From contig JAMKCF010000018.1 of the NCBI GenBank assembly GCA_023634235.1, positions 3,997,474-4,061,473 on the forward strand: a DNA stretch of 64,000 nt, read 5' to 3'. The position numbers and the translations under genes are program-made. Positions 1 through 12,600 of the stretch are shown here, one piece after another; position 1 is the stretch's first letter; the number at the start of each line of letters is the position of its first letter. The DNA comes from Pisaster brevispinus (lineage: Eukaryota; Echinodermata; Asteroidea; Forcipulatida; Asteriidae). The notes beneath the pieces are model-generated. The model saw only the letters and a list, made by a program, of their open reading frames with translations. It searched no databases and had not been told where the DNA came from.

Positions 1-137
1 TCTTGCCAACTTATCAATAGTGTACCTTCTCTTGATTCAAAGAGAGTACACCTGTGCAATTCGTTTAAATCAACATTTACCCCGTTTTTATCACTGCTTT
101 TCCTTTATCTTGATTAATACAGAGCTTAGTACATGTA

Positions 138-466
138 TAGCCATGGTATACCCCAAATTAGTTTTCCTCTATCCACGGTATACCCCAAAAGAGGTTTCCC
201 CTTTCCATTTTATACCCCAATGAGGTTTTTCCTCGATCCATGTATACCCAATGGAAGTTTTCCCCTATGCCCATGGTATACCCCAATGGAGGTTTTTCCT
301 CTAACCCTGTATACCCCATGGATATGTTTTCCTCTAACCATGGTTTACCCACATGGAGGTTTTCTTCCATCCATTGTATACCCCCACATGGATGTATACA
401 CCCATTGAGGTTCTTCCTCTATCCATTTGTACCCCCATGGAGGTTTTTCCTCTATCCATGGTATAC
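138..466. repeat. Minisatellite, ~34 bp unit, about 10 copies
   Basis: Degenerate tandem array. Each unit contains a core like CCATGGTATACCCC followed by AATGGAGGTTTTTCCTCTA. Units differ by substitutions and small indels. The array creates long open frames on both strands (rich in Tyr-Thr-Pro and Phe-Pro), which I treat as artefacts of the repeat, not genes. Confidence 0.9.
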
Positions 467-479
467 TATAACTACGTAG

Positions 480-960
480 GAAGGTATAACAGTAGCATTA
501 TAATAATTATGTTTCCAACATTTTTTTTCTTCAACTAAAATCTTGTTCTTGTTTTAACCCCGCGGCTGTGTGAATTCTGTCCAGTCTCAGCCCCGGCCGG
601 AGTAAAGTGGTTTTAAGTTTCCGGATGCGGCAATGCGGCATTTCTTTGGCTTGGCTCTTTACCATCTGGGGATACCTTTTTGGGAATGTGGGTATAGTTT
701 CTGAGGTGGGAAGAGGGTAAACAATATTGGCCCGTGGTTTGAGAATTGTTTGAGGTTGCATCAAGAGCAACAGGCGGGAGGCTTGTTGTTCTCTAAAAAA
801 GAAACAAGTGCCACCCTCATGTGTCACGTACATGTTGGATTTGCGAGGCGTCACCGTAGACCTAAAGCTTTTAGCTTTAGAGTTGTTAAAGTGCAGGTAA
901 CGATTGTGTGTAATACACTGCAGAACGCTATTGTGATAAGCATGCATGACGTAGTACTTG
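480..960. other. No gene seen
   Basis: Unique-looking sequence between two minisatellites. A 167-codon open frame crosses it on the minus strand (531-1034). It has no recognisable domain, runs into the adjacent minisatellite and lacks splice or conservation evidence, so I do not call it a gene. Confidence 0.5.
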
Positions 961-966
961 TACCAT

Positions 967-1120
967 GCTTGTACTGGGCATAACGCCATTTTGCTAAGCA
1001 TGGACGTCCTACATGTGCTGGGCTTAAACGCCATTGTGCTAAGTACGGACGCCGTACTTCACATGCTTGTACTGGGCATAACGCCACTGTGCTAAGCATG
1101 GATGCCGTACTTGTACTTAG
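967..1120. repeat. Minisatellite, ~50 bp unit, 3 copies
   Basis: Three units share TGGGCATAACGCCA and GTGCTAAGCATGGA. The middle unit is diverged (GGGCTTAAACGCC, CTAAGTACGGAC). The unit carries a near-palindromic GGCATAACGCC and CTTAGCA/TGCTAAG words. Confidence 0.85.
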
Positions 1121-3586
1121 CATGGAGGGTCTTCCTCCATGTGCTTAGCATTGCAATCACGTTCGTAACATGCAGAGGTTTGAACCCTTGACTCCGTGTG
1201 CAGCTGAAACATTTTCCGCAAGAAGTTTTATGTTATTATCTGACAAAGGAGGACGCTCTTCCAAAGGTTTATTTCTTCCGTCAGTTTACTTTCGAATGCC
1301 CCAGAAGTTGTCCCTTTACCCAGTTTATGAAAATGTTTTTAAACAAGTAAATAGATAAATAAATAAATATATTCAAGGATACTTTAAATAAATGCCTTAA
1401 TTTTGTATTTGTGCACTAAGTACACACTCAATAAAACACACCCCGTTTCAGAAATACTGTAGCTTAGAATTGTAACAAAAATCCTATTTATTTATAGAGA
1501 GAGAGAGAGAGAGAAAAAAAAAAGAAGAAGTAAAAAACGATTGACTTTTGATGCATAAACGGGGGCGTTGGATAAAATTGCAAGGACGATAAAAAAAACC
1601 CACTTTATAAAAAAAATGAAGACGGTTTCGATTCAGTGCGTTTCAAATTGCATTAACGCTCGTTTGATGTTTGCCGATGTTCAAGTTGCTTGTCTGTCAT
1701 CGTACGTGTACGTCTGCGTACTATCTTAAAAGAGAAATTGAAATCAAGTTTTAGCAAACTGCTCAATTTCGCAGAGTGTGCTGCCGTTTGATTAAAATGT
1801 TACAAGGTGACAGTCTATCTTGGAAGCTTATAGCACACAATGACCCTGGCTTGTCTTGTTGGTCATAGTGACTATGGCTACGTACGGCTACAGCCGAGCA
1901 CGCTGTGGCTTGTCTTGTTGGCTTGTCTTAATCTAGTGATTTGTGGCTACGGCTTCAGTCAATTCGGACACGGTGGTGGTATGTGGATTTGATTGGTTTA
2001 ACTTCCCGTCCCACGTGGTTGGCATCGCTAGGGAGTCAAAATGGCTGCAACTTCCATTGTGTATCACGAGAGGGCGTTCCACTTTAGTTTCGCTGTGCTG
2101 GCTGCCATTTTGTTTTCTCCCATTGAAGTCGATATAAATCAAAACGAGACTAGCACTGTAGTTTTTTTTTAGGCAATTTAGTTTGGCAACTTTGTATCAT
2201 GGAAATCGTCAATATTAAAACGAACTTTGGAACATTTGAACCATTCAGACCAAAACTGATTCTCAGGACGTTTGGTTGGAGACAAAATTGTGTAATTTGT
2301 TTTTCAAACAACCCCCAGCTTCTTCAAAGGGGAACCACGGTCCACGTGGATAGCTAACTCTAACTACAGAGTCAGAAGTAAACCTGGATTTAGGAATGAC
2401 GAAACCAGCAGAGACTGCGCAAGTTATGTTGTCCACAAGACAAAGCCTTATTTCCCGGTGAAGCTTGAGACAGTTTCAACCTAAAACTGAAAGCTCTATA
2501 ACTGTTCACACCAGCATCTTTCAGAGAGACAATTTCTCAAACAACGTCAGAGTCGAGAAAAATAGCATCGGAAGACTCCCATAGAACCCTTGCATAACGC
2601 GAAACGCTACAGGTACGTGCAAATTTTTACGCACAAAGAACAGCTGTCGTCCAATGATCTGCCTCCTTTTGGCCTCAGTGAGGGCGCTTTTGGAGAGTGT
2701 GACGTCATATGCAAGGGGTCTTTTCATCATTAGTTGTTAATTCGGTTGCCGCAATCAGAATAAATAAATAAGCAAAATAGTAACACAACGCTGCACAAAA
2801 TCCGTGACACTAACATAAATCGTTTTCATTGTTTTTTAATAGGAAAGGATTTTAAGGATTGTTTTCCCCCAGGGTGGATGTTTTTATTTTAAACAAGAGT
2901 TTGGGAAAGAATTTGCTCTTTATGGCGGACCTTCCCTTTAACGAAGGTCTTGCACCGGCTGCATCAAATCCAAGCCGGTAAGCCCATTCATACCTTACCT
3001 TCACTGCTTGGAGAGTGAAAAAACCTTCCATATGCCAGTTCTAGCAGAAAGAAGGCCGTCTGGCCTTGGACAAAAATTCCCAGCCGTGAGAACTCAGAAA
3101 TTACCATCTGGCGAGCGATCGGTTAAAGACATAATAAGTCCACAAAAAATAGATGATCGAAATATTAATAATATTGTGGCAGTGGAACTTTGAAGCTCAT
3201 TGTGATAAAGAAAAAAATTATTGTTATACAGTAGTTTAAGAGTCAAAGAAACCAATTGTAAAACTAAGAGGTTGACAATTTACTTTAAATTACTCAAATA
3301 ATCTTTGACATTTCAACTAAGAATTTGACTTCTTGTGCACTATATTTGCATAAACTTCACTTTCAAACTTTCAACTCAAAAGTACGTATTGAGCTGTGTG
3401 TTTAGATTGTCTCGTAGACCAATGCATCATTTTGAAAAGCTATGTTGGCAACTGGCGGTCCCTTGGTGTAGTTCTTGAGCTCGTTCTCGTTGTGGTAACT
3501 TGTGTCACAGGCTTTAATTAAAAATGGAGGTAGAAATCTGAATTAAAATTCCTTAAAGTACGCTGACAGTTTTGGTAATCGGTTTG
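1121..3586. other. No gene seen; short GA tract
   Basis: AT-rich flank with no supportable exon. A short (GA)n tract lies at about 1496-1515. At 1847-1930 the phrase GGCTTGTCTTGTTGG occurs twice. AAAATGGC-type motifs in opposite orientation occur at about 2038 and 2103, but I could not define an element around them. Confidence 0.5.
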
Positions 3587-4373
3587 GGTGACCCATGAAA
3601 TAACAAACCTGTGAAAGTTTGACCTCGGAGTCTTGAGACAGGACAAGTTTTGTCACAGTTTCCAAACACCGGATTTTCGTCTCAAGATCAAAACTGTAGT
3701 TGTTTTACCCATTTCTCAAAACTTAAGCATTTTACGGAACATATTTTTTGAGGGAAGTTTTCCACCATGTCCATCTTTGTACCACGTAACAAGTTATGTG
3801 CAAATCTGTGAACATAAGTAATTTTCACTCTGCACACACCTTACAAGTTATACGGCTAATCGGGTTTACTCGAAGATGAAGATTTGCACACAGAACTACT
3901 ATTGATCAACCCGTTATCATAACTCTGCAGCCATGTTTGTATTGTGCTCATTTAAAGTTATGGAACCATACCGAGGCCTGGTAGTGCAGATTTAGTCTGA
4001 CACCTTTTGGTACGGTGATAATTTGGCTACAATACTGTAGTTGCAAATAGGTAAAGTTGGTGACTGATTCGCGGTTCCAGACTATAAGTTGGGTATTTTT
4101 GGGGGGTATCCACTATCCCTTTAAAGGCATACATTTCAACAAACACATTTATCCTTAATTTTGGTTGTAACAACTAAAATCAGCTATTCCTTTTTTAAAA
4201 TTTAGGTTGTTAGATTGTTTTCTCGACTGTGACTTTATTTCAGAGGGAAATATTTCACCGAAGAAAAAAACAAGATTTTATCTTATGAACTTCCAAATCA
4301 GTAAGCCTTCAGACTAAAATCTGATGTTTTTTTAATCCATACCAATCCTGTATAATACCTTTAATGTGAGGAA
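3587..4373 (+). mobile_element. Interrupted or rearranged copy of the ~400 bp MITE family (copy C)
   Basis: 3587-3640 matches the region of copies at 12.1 and 13.7 kb that reads ATGAAATAACAAACCTGT. 4137-4373 matches their distal half (AACACATTTATCCTTAATTT, then CAGTAAGCCTTCAGACTAAA, then CCAATCCTGTATAATACCTT at the end). About 500 bp of unrelated sequence separates the two blocks. The terminal motif ending in CCTTTAA is present on the right only. Confidence 0.65.
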
Positions 4374-6260
4374 AATCTTATTTTTCTTGGTAAGGACCGA
4401 CTTTCAAGACAGACATGGATCTAATCTGACAGTGCACTGTACTTTCGCGGTATTTTTCCCCCTCAACTTTTAAAAGTCAGCGCGTCTGTAGCCACCCTGT
4501 GGTTTCTTAGCGTGCTCGCCTAAAATTACCTACCGTGCTCTCATAACATATCACCGGGTTGGATGTTGTTTTGTACCCGCTGTTGGAGCTGATCACGGAG
4601 TCCATACCACCGGGGGAGTTGAAGACAAAAATGCGAGCACGCCGTGTTTTGCTGGCTAGTTTGTTCCATTGATAAATATTTAATGTATGATTTATACGGA
4701 GTGAAGTTGGAAAGAGTTGAAGGCAGTGTGGTTTTATGAAGAGTATAGGGATACCGGCAATCTTTCTGTCTGGTAGAGGAACAACATATTTTTGCAGTTG
4801 GAAAAACCTTTCAGTAGTATTGAGGAGTGTTTTCACTCACAGAAATACACATCAGGGAATAACTTCAAAGAAACAATGGTTCATTATAATTTGAAAGTTT
4901 TTTTGGGGCAGAATAATAATCTAGAACAACTGCCGTGATGTAATTAGCTCTCCAACAAGTTGTAGTTGCTCTTAAAAGAGCCGGTTGGTTAATATTATTA
5001 CTAGACGTTTCGATCAATGATACAATGATGGTCTTCAAGAAAACAGCCTTTGAAACACGAGACATTGTGAACCTTGAAGAGTGGGATTTGGAAGATTAAT
5101 GTTTATTTTCCCGTGCTTGCCTAACGGTGGCTGTGGTTGATTACTTGATTTGCTTTATTCACGCACAACCAAAATGACATCTGTACAGTTTCGTAGATTG
5201 GCATCATTACAGAAATCACCAGAAAAGTGTTATCACAAGTCGATGAGGACATCATAAGTAATTACGCCACCAAAACCCCCAGATCAAGCTAAATTGAAAA
5301 CAACAGCGCGAAATTGGAAAACGGACAAGCGACTGTCGGTGTTCATTGGCCCCACAGCTTGTCAAAATCTTCACGCTGCATATAAACTGATCCGGACGGC
5401 TCGCACATGGCGTCAATGTGCGAAGCACTAATTGGAACAAGTCGCTCACATTTTTGCCATCGTCTTCGGGTTTTTTTCCTCCTTGTTCTTTCTTTCTTTG
5501 GAGAGACGCACACGGTGAACAAATTTAGCTAATGATATCAATAAAGTTCTGGTATGAGGATGTCCTCCTTCGATGTTGAAGATCTGGAATGGAATTATGT
5601 CATTAAAGACGGCCTGCCTGTCAAAAGTAAACACAATAATTGGTAATTGGGCAAATATTGATACAGCGTTACGTGGCTATATAATAAGAGCTTACCCTTT
5701 TCACACGAGATCAATTTAGCAGAGGTTCCTTGCTTAATTTGAGCATGGGTGCAAAATTGTACCCTAGTGGTAGGGACCCTTCCGATATACCATACCCGAT
5801 ATGGGGCAGAGGGTGTCCCCTAAAAAATATTCCCATACTTTAATACACCTTGAGCAGAAGTACCCCCCTCCCCCCACTAAAGATTCTCTAATTCTGAGGA
5901 GTGAAAGTTGCTCCTGCTGACTTTTCATAAATAAGCGAGATGAAAGAAATGCGCATTAAGTTGTTGTATCTGATTCAGAGGCTTCGGGTGCATCACTGGA
6001 TGGCTTTCATTGGACGAGTGCGTGCTCGAGTTGGCTTATTCAAGCCGAAATGAGACCGTGTTTATCTATCATTAAGGTCGGAGTTCGAACTTTTGAAAAC
6101 TGAGGATCTGAAAGGTCTGTCTAGCTCATTCATGTTTTGGTTAAATGCAACACAATTACTGCTTCTTGGGAGATTTGTCTCAATGTTCAAGAGGTTTAGA
6201 AGAAGGTGGTGAGGCGACTTGATCCGAATGCAAAGTTAACACTCGAAATGAAGACTAGCT
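4374..6260. other. No gene seen; upstream flank
   Basis: No supportable coding exon. At 5001-5040 there is a minus-strand copy of a dispersed motif containing GATCGAAACGTC. At about 5380 a TATAAA-like string lies ~30 bp upstream of a 42-codon ATG frame (5407 onward); nothing else supports a promoter or peptide there. Confidence 0.4.
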
Positions 6261-6269
6261 GAGATAATT

Positions 6270-6860
6270 ATCACGTGGGATGAGTTTAATTGATAAATGT
6301 GTCCACCACGTGTTCATCTTTTGTCCTTTACGCCACAGAGTCCATACCAAACCACAAACTGAGCTGACATTGTTATCGCTATGTGATAATTGGTAGGCCG
6401 GTAACCGGACCACAGCTCGTTCAAATTAGCAGTTGTGACGGACACCAGACTGACTCTGCTCGTCGGTCGAGTGTTCATGACGTCACGGTTTTACATCAAT
6501 TGATTCACAGTTTTTCCTTTAACAACACAAACAAGTTTCCATCTGAGTATTTAAGTGTTTATTAACTTTTGATCTTGTCATTATACTTTCGAAATATTCA
6601 TTTTAGTCTAATTTGATTGAACCATGGAGGAATCCATGATTGAACTAAATAAAGAGATCCCATGTTTCCGAAGTTGGTGGATTCTCCAAGCTACGGGCAG
6701 CTCGTGTCAGATTCCCACCGATCCCCTTCATTTAATTAATGAGCCAATTAAAAAAAAACCAATGGAATGATTACAACGACAGGTCCCCTGGTTCTCATTA
6801 GCCAATTAGATCCCTGGGAATTTGACACCTCGACCAGATGAAGCGGAATGCGGAGATAGT
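6270..6860 (+). promoter_or_regulatory. Candidate 5' control region of the ALX gene
   Basis: This lies 0.36-0.95 kb upstream of the proposed start codon. CACGTG E-boxes are at 6272-6277 and 6307-6312. A full TGACGTCA site is at 6478-6485. A cluster of homeodomain-type sites is at 6733-6809: TAATTAAT, CCAATTA, a CCAAT box near 6759, and CATTAGCCAATTAG. ALX proteins bind TAAT-type sites, often as dimers on palindromes, so autoregulation is possible. The motifs are seen; promoter function and the transcription start are inferred. Confidence 0.35.
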
Positions 6861-7114
6861 TTCCGGTCTAAGCCGGGAACGAAGCTACAAGTGTGACCTT
6901 GGTTGGTAGATAAACAATGACCCACTTGTTACCCAACATCATTTTGGTCAAGGATTGGTGCGGTCAGCAGGAGTTGGGGGAATTACATCTTCACGTAACC
7001 TCGAGTCTCTGTTGCAATTCTCCGTCAAGTTGTAACCAGTTTTTTGGGGCAACAAGCATTTTGTCTTTGTTGTCTTTGTCTACCAAGGAAGACGCCTAGG
7101 ATTTCTGCTTTAAA

Positions 7115-7139
7115 TTTTTTTTTTTTTTTTTTTAAACAG
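7115..7139 (+). promoter_or_regulatory. Possible 3' splice acceptor in the 5' UTR
   Basis: A run of about 18 T followed by AAACAG lies 80 bp before the proposed start codon. It resembles a polypyrimidine tract plus acceptor, so the exon containing the start codon could be preceded by a non-coding exon. It could equally be a simple T tract. Confidence 0.25.
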
Positions 7140-7218
7140 CCAACATTTGTCTTTAATTCTAGTTTCAAAATTCAGTGAATTCCTCATAGTTTAAAGTGAC
7201 TTTCAGTGACTCGATATA

Positions 7219-7387
7219 ATGAACACTTACGGACGTTGGATCGACGTGGAGGTTGAATCTTGTTGTTACCCACAGTCCCAAGCGCGACAACACCTCAGAC
7301 TGTACTGCATGGATTCTAGCCACCTCGGACTCCACCACCGGGGAGAATTTCACAACAATCCACGAGTGCCTAATTACTCATCATCAC
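7219..7387 (+). CDS. alx1/4: ALX-family homeobox gene, proposed coding exon 1 (N-terminus)
   Basis: This frame encodes residues 1-56 plus the first base of codon 57. An in-frame TGA lies 12 bp before the ATG, supporting the start. The exon ends at a strong donor, CAC|GTAAGA. Its overhang of one base matches exon 2, which starts with two bases of a split codon (C+AG gives Gln57). The peptide is His/Ser/Asn/Tyr-rich with no known domain (includes SSHLGLHHRGEFHNNPRV), as is common in the fast-evolving N-termini of ALX proteins. Met31 is an alternative start. Seen: open frame, stop, donor, phase. Inferred: that it belongs to this gene. A first exon elsewhere, including outside the window, remains possible. 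Confidence 0.55.
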
Positions 7388-8409
7388 GTAAGATTCGTCT
7401 TGTTTTTGTGGTTTGATGTCAACTTGGTTGGGTTCATAAAATGTGTACTATTTCTCACTTTGTTTGAAATTATTGACTTGGTGTAAATTTATACTTGTTG
7501 TATTGTACCAAATTGTAGGAGTGGTTCGGACAATGGAAGAGCAAATGACCATTCATTCTGTCTTCCATTACTTAACCCCAAAGTCCGACATTATAAAACT
7601 ATAGAGAAAGGTCAGAGAGCTTGATGATAAAACCAATCGTTTCAACTTTCTGATGTCAAAATCCTCGTTGAAACTTAAAATAAAAATATTTTTAAAAATT
7701 TGTATTATTTATTGTTATTTACATTTTTAAGAAATGCCTGCTTAAATTTAACATAAAGTTTTCCCCCATTGCTGTTAATAAAATAATTAGAATTTTGCAC
7801 AATTTCCAACGACATCCTCCCTCCATCACTTGTCTTAAATAATACTTTACTGTACTCTACTACTTTTGCTTCACTACACTAGACAACAACAGCCCGCCAC
7901 AACCACACAGCATCACAAAGTATTGTTGTCCCAATTATCCGATGTATTTAGTTAAGCTACAAATTGTAAACATGATTTTGTCATAATCTATCCAAATATC
8001 CCCAACTGTTTCGGGAATGCCGTCTGACACGTCTTCCCCTTTTTTTGTGCAGTCTTTAATTCAACCATGTTTATGATCGCCATCGCAGTATGATACGATT
8101 AACACTGCACGTGAAACGCTCAACGGTAACTTATATTTGAAATTCATACCATATGCGTGTGTGTAGTGCATGCCCAGGGTAACTCGAACTTAAAAATGCC
8201 TGAATTAAAGGGCAAGTACATGGCTCAGCTAATAAGAATTCAAGGCAACGTCAAGTTAAAGTGGCTGCCTTAAAAACGATGCCGATAGCAGTCGCTTTTT
8301 ATGATGGATCTTTAAGGATTTTAGGCTTGCATCAAGTCGTCGTGAGGGACGATGGCTGATTCTGATGATTGAAACTAGTTCAAACGTTGACAATGATAGG
8401 CAAGGTTTG

Positions 8410-8665
8410 CCCTGAAGTTTTTTAGTGGCTAGCCAGCAGGACCAGTTAGCTTGTCATTTCACTGGTCCACCAACTTTTTTCACTGGTTCATAATGTTTGG
8501 GCATCCTTTCAACATTGTTATTTCCTAGAATTTGTCATTTGAACTAAATGAAGAAGCTGTGGCACTGGTTTACATGTTGTAGTGGCAAGCAATAAACTAG
8601 CCAGCCGGTTGGAGAGAATTTTGACTGGTCCTCTCCTCTGGTAGCTTTTGGTCAGTGGACTAAGG
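8410..8665 (+). mobile_element. Short non-autonomous element, ACCAGCTGGCTAG family, copy 1
   Basis: Begins near TTAGTGGCTAGCCAGCAGG and contains TTCACTGGTCCACC and GAGAGAATTTTGACTGGTCC. The same ordered blocks recur at 19.4 kb (+), 22.2 kb (-) and 62.7 kb (-). The ends are partly inverted repeats. No coding capacity. Confidence 0.7.
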
Positions 8666-9004
8666 CCTTGGGACTTTGGAGAACAAATACATAAAGACCA
8701 AGGCTTTTTAGACTTTGACAAGGTGCATTCAAAAGAAACAGACTTTTGAATCCTTACCCTTGTTTGCAAGTTTGCAGTTTATCATCTAATTGCCGCTGTT
8801 TTCTACCCCGTGCCAAAGAGAACTGATAATCACTCGTCCCATTATTAGTGTGCTTGCAGTTCTCTTTTTATTCCCTTTCGGCTCACATGTGATGCTTTCT
8901 GGAAAATAAAAACTTTGTTCCTGTCTCGCCTGTGCGTATTGCAGTAAGCCTCATTTAAAAAAGAGGAAAGAGCAAAACATTGTACAGACAGATTGGCACT
9001 ATCA

Positions 9005-9110
9005 AAGCTTCATGTCGTCCCATCCTCGGTTTGATTACACTGATTTGAATGGGATATAAACAAGATGGCGGCACCACAATGAGGGTCTATAGTTTTGATC
9101 TGTAGAAGAT
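9005..9110 (+). repeat. Dispersed repeat with CCTCGGTTTG...AAGATGGCGGC, copy
   Basis: Shares the ordered blocks CATCCTCGGTTTGATTACA, TTGAATGGGA and AACAAGATGGCGGC with copies near 37.2, 47.3, 51.3 and 58.0 kb, and a partial copy at 12.5 kb. AAGATGGCGGC is the known YY1 core motif. The family type (SINE or MITE) is not resolved. Confidence 0.7.
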
Positions 9111-12076
9111 AATTGGCCAATAAAAGTCAGTACTTCTGCCTCTTTAAATGCGCACTCCCCATTTTGAAACTTGGATTTTTAAGAATTGGCTTTCCATATT
9201 AATATGTCAAGAATCTTAATATTAATCGTGAACGGCGACCTGTCGATGTCATGTCTCAGCCCACCCCAGTCGGTCATTCAATTATCCAAAACTGCGGGGT
9301 TCCACATCGCGAGCGGCTGGTGACTGCAGTCGCATGCCGTGCGATCGCCGATATTCCCCCACGACCGCGTGCGGTGACGCACGCTGCATGCTGGCCCGTC
9401 TCGTACTATCCCAGTCCGGCTCCCTGGACTTTTGTGAGGTAACACTTGAAAAAAAAACTCGACGGTGCACTCGAGTCAAACTCACGGCAGAGGCTTCGTG
9501 ACAACAAACACCGCCGAGTACATGAAGGGCCAACGTTCAAATCCATGTGGGGGAGTGATTATTTCGGGCGTGAGAATTATGGCTGGAATTTTGTTATTTT
9601 TTTCGTGCGATCTTTGTTTTAGCGACCTCACCTGTGAGGGAACAATTTAGTGGAAGGATGATGTCAACATGTTTATTTTTGTTATGGTGAAATCAGAGAA
9701 CCCCAAAACAGCACAAATATTGAATATTAAAAACGCTGTAATTTTTGTTTGTACCAAAGTGTACTTTGGAAAGGCCGTTTAAGGTCTCTGTCAAGGTTGC
9801 ACAGCTTTTGAAAAAGTATTTCGAACTCGCCTTGAAAAACTGTAGAAAAGAAGATAAGTAAAAAATAATTAATTGTTTTTTATTCAAATCAGAACTAGAT
9901 TAAATCTCCCGGATCTTTGGATTTTGCAAAAACCATCAAATTGTTTTCATCTTTTTACAATTGCAATGATGGATAGTAAGTTAATTTGTTATGGAGAACA
10001 AATTTATTCGCATTCAGCCCATTCATTTCTTAAACTTATAGATTATCATAAGTTCATCTCGTTAACCCCGTTGGTTTGGTTACAGTATTACCATTGAGTA
10101 TAGACGTGTGTACATGTATGGTATTGCTATTTTACCAAAACTCACACACGCTGAAGGACGCCTTGCCCCTCAACTTAAAGGGGTACTCCATCTAACTTAC
10201 AGGTGCTCGCCATTGTAGCTTGTGAGTCATAACTTGTCTTGATTACCACGTGACATCACTGTCACAACAAACTGCTTGATTAGCCAGGCATGACTTGATT
10301 ATTAATAAAAAAACTTCCCTGGTATGTCTTTAAACACTGATGACTCTAAACCTGCCAGGCATGCACATTTTCAGTCGATCAGCTGATTTGCAGGTTTTTA
10401 AAAGTTTCTCAGCTGTTATATTAAAAGCTGAAACACATAGCACAGGCAACTTTCCTGCAGATAGCTGATTTCCTATCACATGTATTCTTCAACAACAATC
10501 CATGGAAAGCTGAAAACTCTGTACAACGTTGAGTGAGGGATGGTTGGCTATACATGTGTATTATTGTGTAATTTGAAAGTTCCAGTATGAAAGAAGTGGA
10601 TAACAGCAATCCGAGAATTTTGAAGCATGTGTTTTAAAACTAAAGTTTAGTGGGACCCTTTAATTGAGATCGGGACATCTTGATTGTCCTTTTTTTTCTC
10701 TCTCTAACACTATCTCCGACTCGTAATTGTTTCAGCGACAATGCCCTGGCTATGCCCCACCTGTCACCAGGCGTGCCAGACTTACTGGTGCCGGTCCGAA
10801 CCACCACCCGCCGGGGGGAGTTATTCTAGGGGTCGGGACCGTTTATCTAATCACTGATGATGTCCTATAAAAAAAAGATGGTCGTGCTGGGCTCCTGAAG
10901 GACGAGAACTTATTCCGGGATCCCTAGATTCCTACCGGGGCTGGGATGCCTCTTGCTTTGTTCCCCCCGAAGCGATGATACAGCAGACACCGAAGAAATG
11001 TCCAGTGTACTTTGTTTTTTTATTTGTAGAAAGGTCATGATGGGATTTAAAGGGATATGAATCAAGGAGAATCTTTGATTTATGGACGCACTGAAGCTGT
11101 GAAGTAATTTTCTTGATCACCGGAATTTCTGGAATTATAAATTAAACGAGGAGATTACTCTTTATGTTATTTGGTTTTCATTTTGGCCAACTCCTCGGCA
11201 AGTAAACAAAATATTACTTTGTTTCCTGAACTTAAGAAGTAACTTAACTATATTATTGCTGGTAAAGTTGTGGGTACAACCATGTATACATATCTTATGG
11301 GAGAAGTGTTTGATCTGGTAAGATCCGTTGTGGTCTGGAAGTTTCGATCAGTTTCCTCTGGTGGTCTTCAGGGAGAATGCTGGACAGCAACAACCATGTG
11401 TAAGTTCTTTCTCTATGGTGTAAGCATCTTATGGGAGAAGTGGGGGATCTGGGAAGAGCCGTTGTGGTCTCGACGTTTCTATCAGTATTCCCAAGTGGTT
11501 TCCAGGAGGACGATACTGTTTCGTGGTCAATTTTTCCGCCTGAATAAATAACTGATTGAAAATGATCTGCGGTAGGAAAAGCACACATTTTTTTTTTAAA
11601 GAAACGTATAATTGTGGACCTCCATTTACAACAATGTAAAAGGTGAATATTAATAAGGGCAATTAGGTCGTTTTGGTGTAACAAAGCTAAATGGAGGGCA
11701 AAGCTCTCCTTGCGTGTGTGGCCCAAATGAAAGCCTACTGCTATACGTTATGTGAGGCTCACCATGTTCATTTTGTTGTACCTGACCTGTCACATTGAAT
11801 TAAAATAGCCTCATTGATGATATCATGTATAAGGTAGAATTATTAATAAAATCCCCCCAGAACCCAGTGATCTGGACAACGCTGCAGCTTGGTTCCCGCC
11901 TCCCACCAGGCCGTCTGCTGAGACCACGCCCCTGTTCGCATACCCACTCATTTTATATAGAGAAGGATCTACGCTGTAACACCAATCAAGCACAACGTGA
12001 ATTACGATCGTCTCACTGTCCGTAACCATCTTTGACATTTGTGTAGGGAGCTGACTGACATTTCTAACTGTTCGTG

Positions 12077-12484
12077 TTTTAAAGGTATCATCATGCAGGA
12101 TTGTTATAGAGCCCGTTAGTAGCAGACAGTGTTCATGTTGTGTGTGATCAGATCAACCATTTCATGAAATAACAAACCTGTAAACATTCGGGCTTAGATC
12201 GCTGTTTGAGTCAGGAGAAAATAGTGAAAAACCATGTAAAATTTTCAGTATGTACATGTAAACACATTGTCCTTAATTTGGGTTGTTTAGAACAACTGAA
12301 GTCAGCTGTTGCGTTAAAAAAAAAAAACAGTTTTCAGATACAGTTTCCTCGAATATTGACTTCATTTCAGAAGGAAATATTGCACAGAAAAAATGGTTCT
12401 AGTGTGAACTTCATAATCAGTAAGCTTTCAGACTCAAATTAAACAATGATGATCCTGTGTAATATTATTAATAACTTTAAAGGA
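12077..12484 (+). mobile_element. ~400 bp MITE family, copy A
   Basis: A diverged sister of the element at 13637-14034 in the same orientation. Shared blocks include ATGAAATAACAAACCTGT, GTGAGTCAGGAGAAAATAGTG-like sequence, GTAAACACATTG, and TCAGTAAGCTTTCAGACT near the right end. The left end reads TTTTAAAGGTATCATCATGC and the right end AATAACTTTAAAGG, so the terminal inverted repeats are eroded. Internal short open frames are repeat artefacts. Confidence 0.8.
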
Positions 12485-12534
12485 GATGCGAGAGTATATT
12501 GAAATGTCTGTTACTGATGCGTGAGATTTGGTTT

Positions 12535-12600
12535 TCTCCCTTTGAAGTTAATGTAACCAAACCGAGGGTGGAATGAAAATAGACTGGTACCTTTATTTCA
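12535..12600 (-). repeat. Partial copy of the CCTCGGTTTGGTTACATT repeat
   Basis: Reads AATGTAACCAAACCGAGG then GTGGAATGAAAATAGACTGG on the + strand, the reverse complement of the family. The AAGATGGCGGC part is missing here. Confidence 0.65.

Noticed and set aside
531..1034. 167-codon minus-strand open frame
   Set aside because: Extends into a minisatellite and shows no recognised domain.
1165..1195. B-box-like GGGTTCAAACC on the minus strand
   Set aside because: No cloverleaf or A-box could be drawn around it.
9251..9442. CpG-rich 63-codon ATG frame ending at GAG|GTAACA, first considered as ALX exon 1
   Set aside because: Its donor phase (two bases) does not fit either acceptor of exon 2; 7219-7387 fits and is preferred.
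10690..10860. Polypyrimidine tract with CTAAC and CAG at 10736 followed by a Cys/Trp-rich open frame, a possible extra ALX exon
   Set aside because: The frame compatible with exon 1 ends in a stop at about 10853 without a good donor, and no peptide similarity to ALX is seen.
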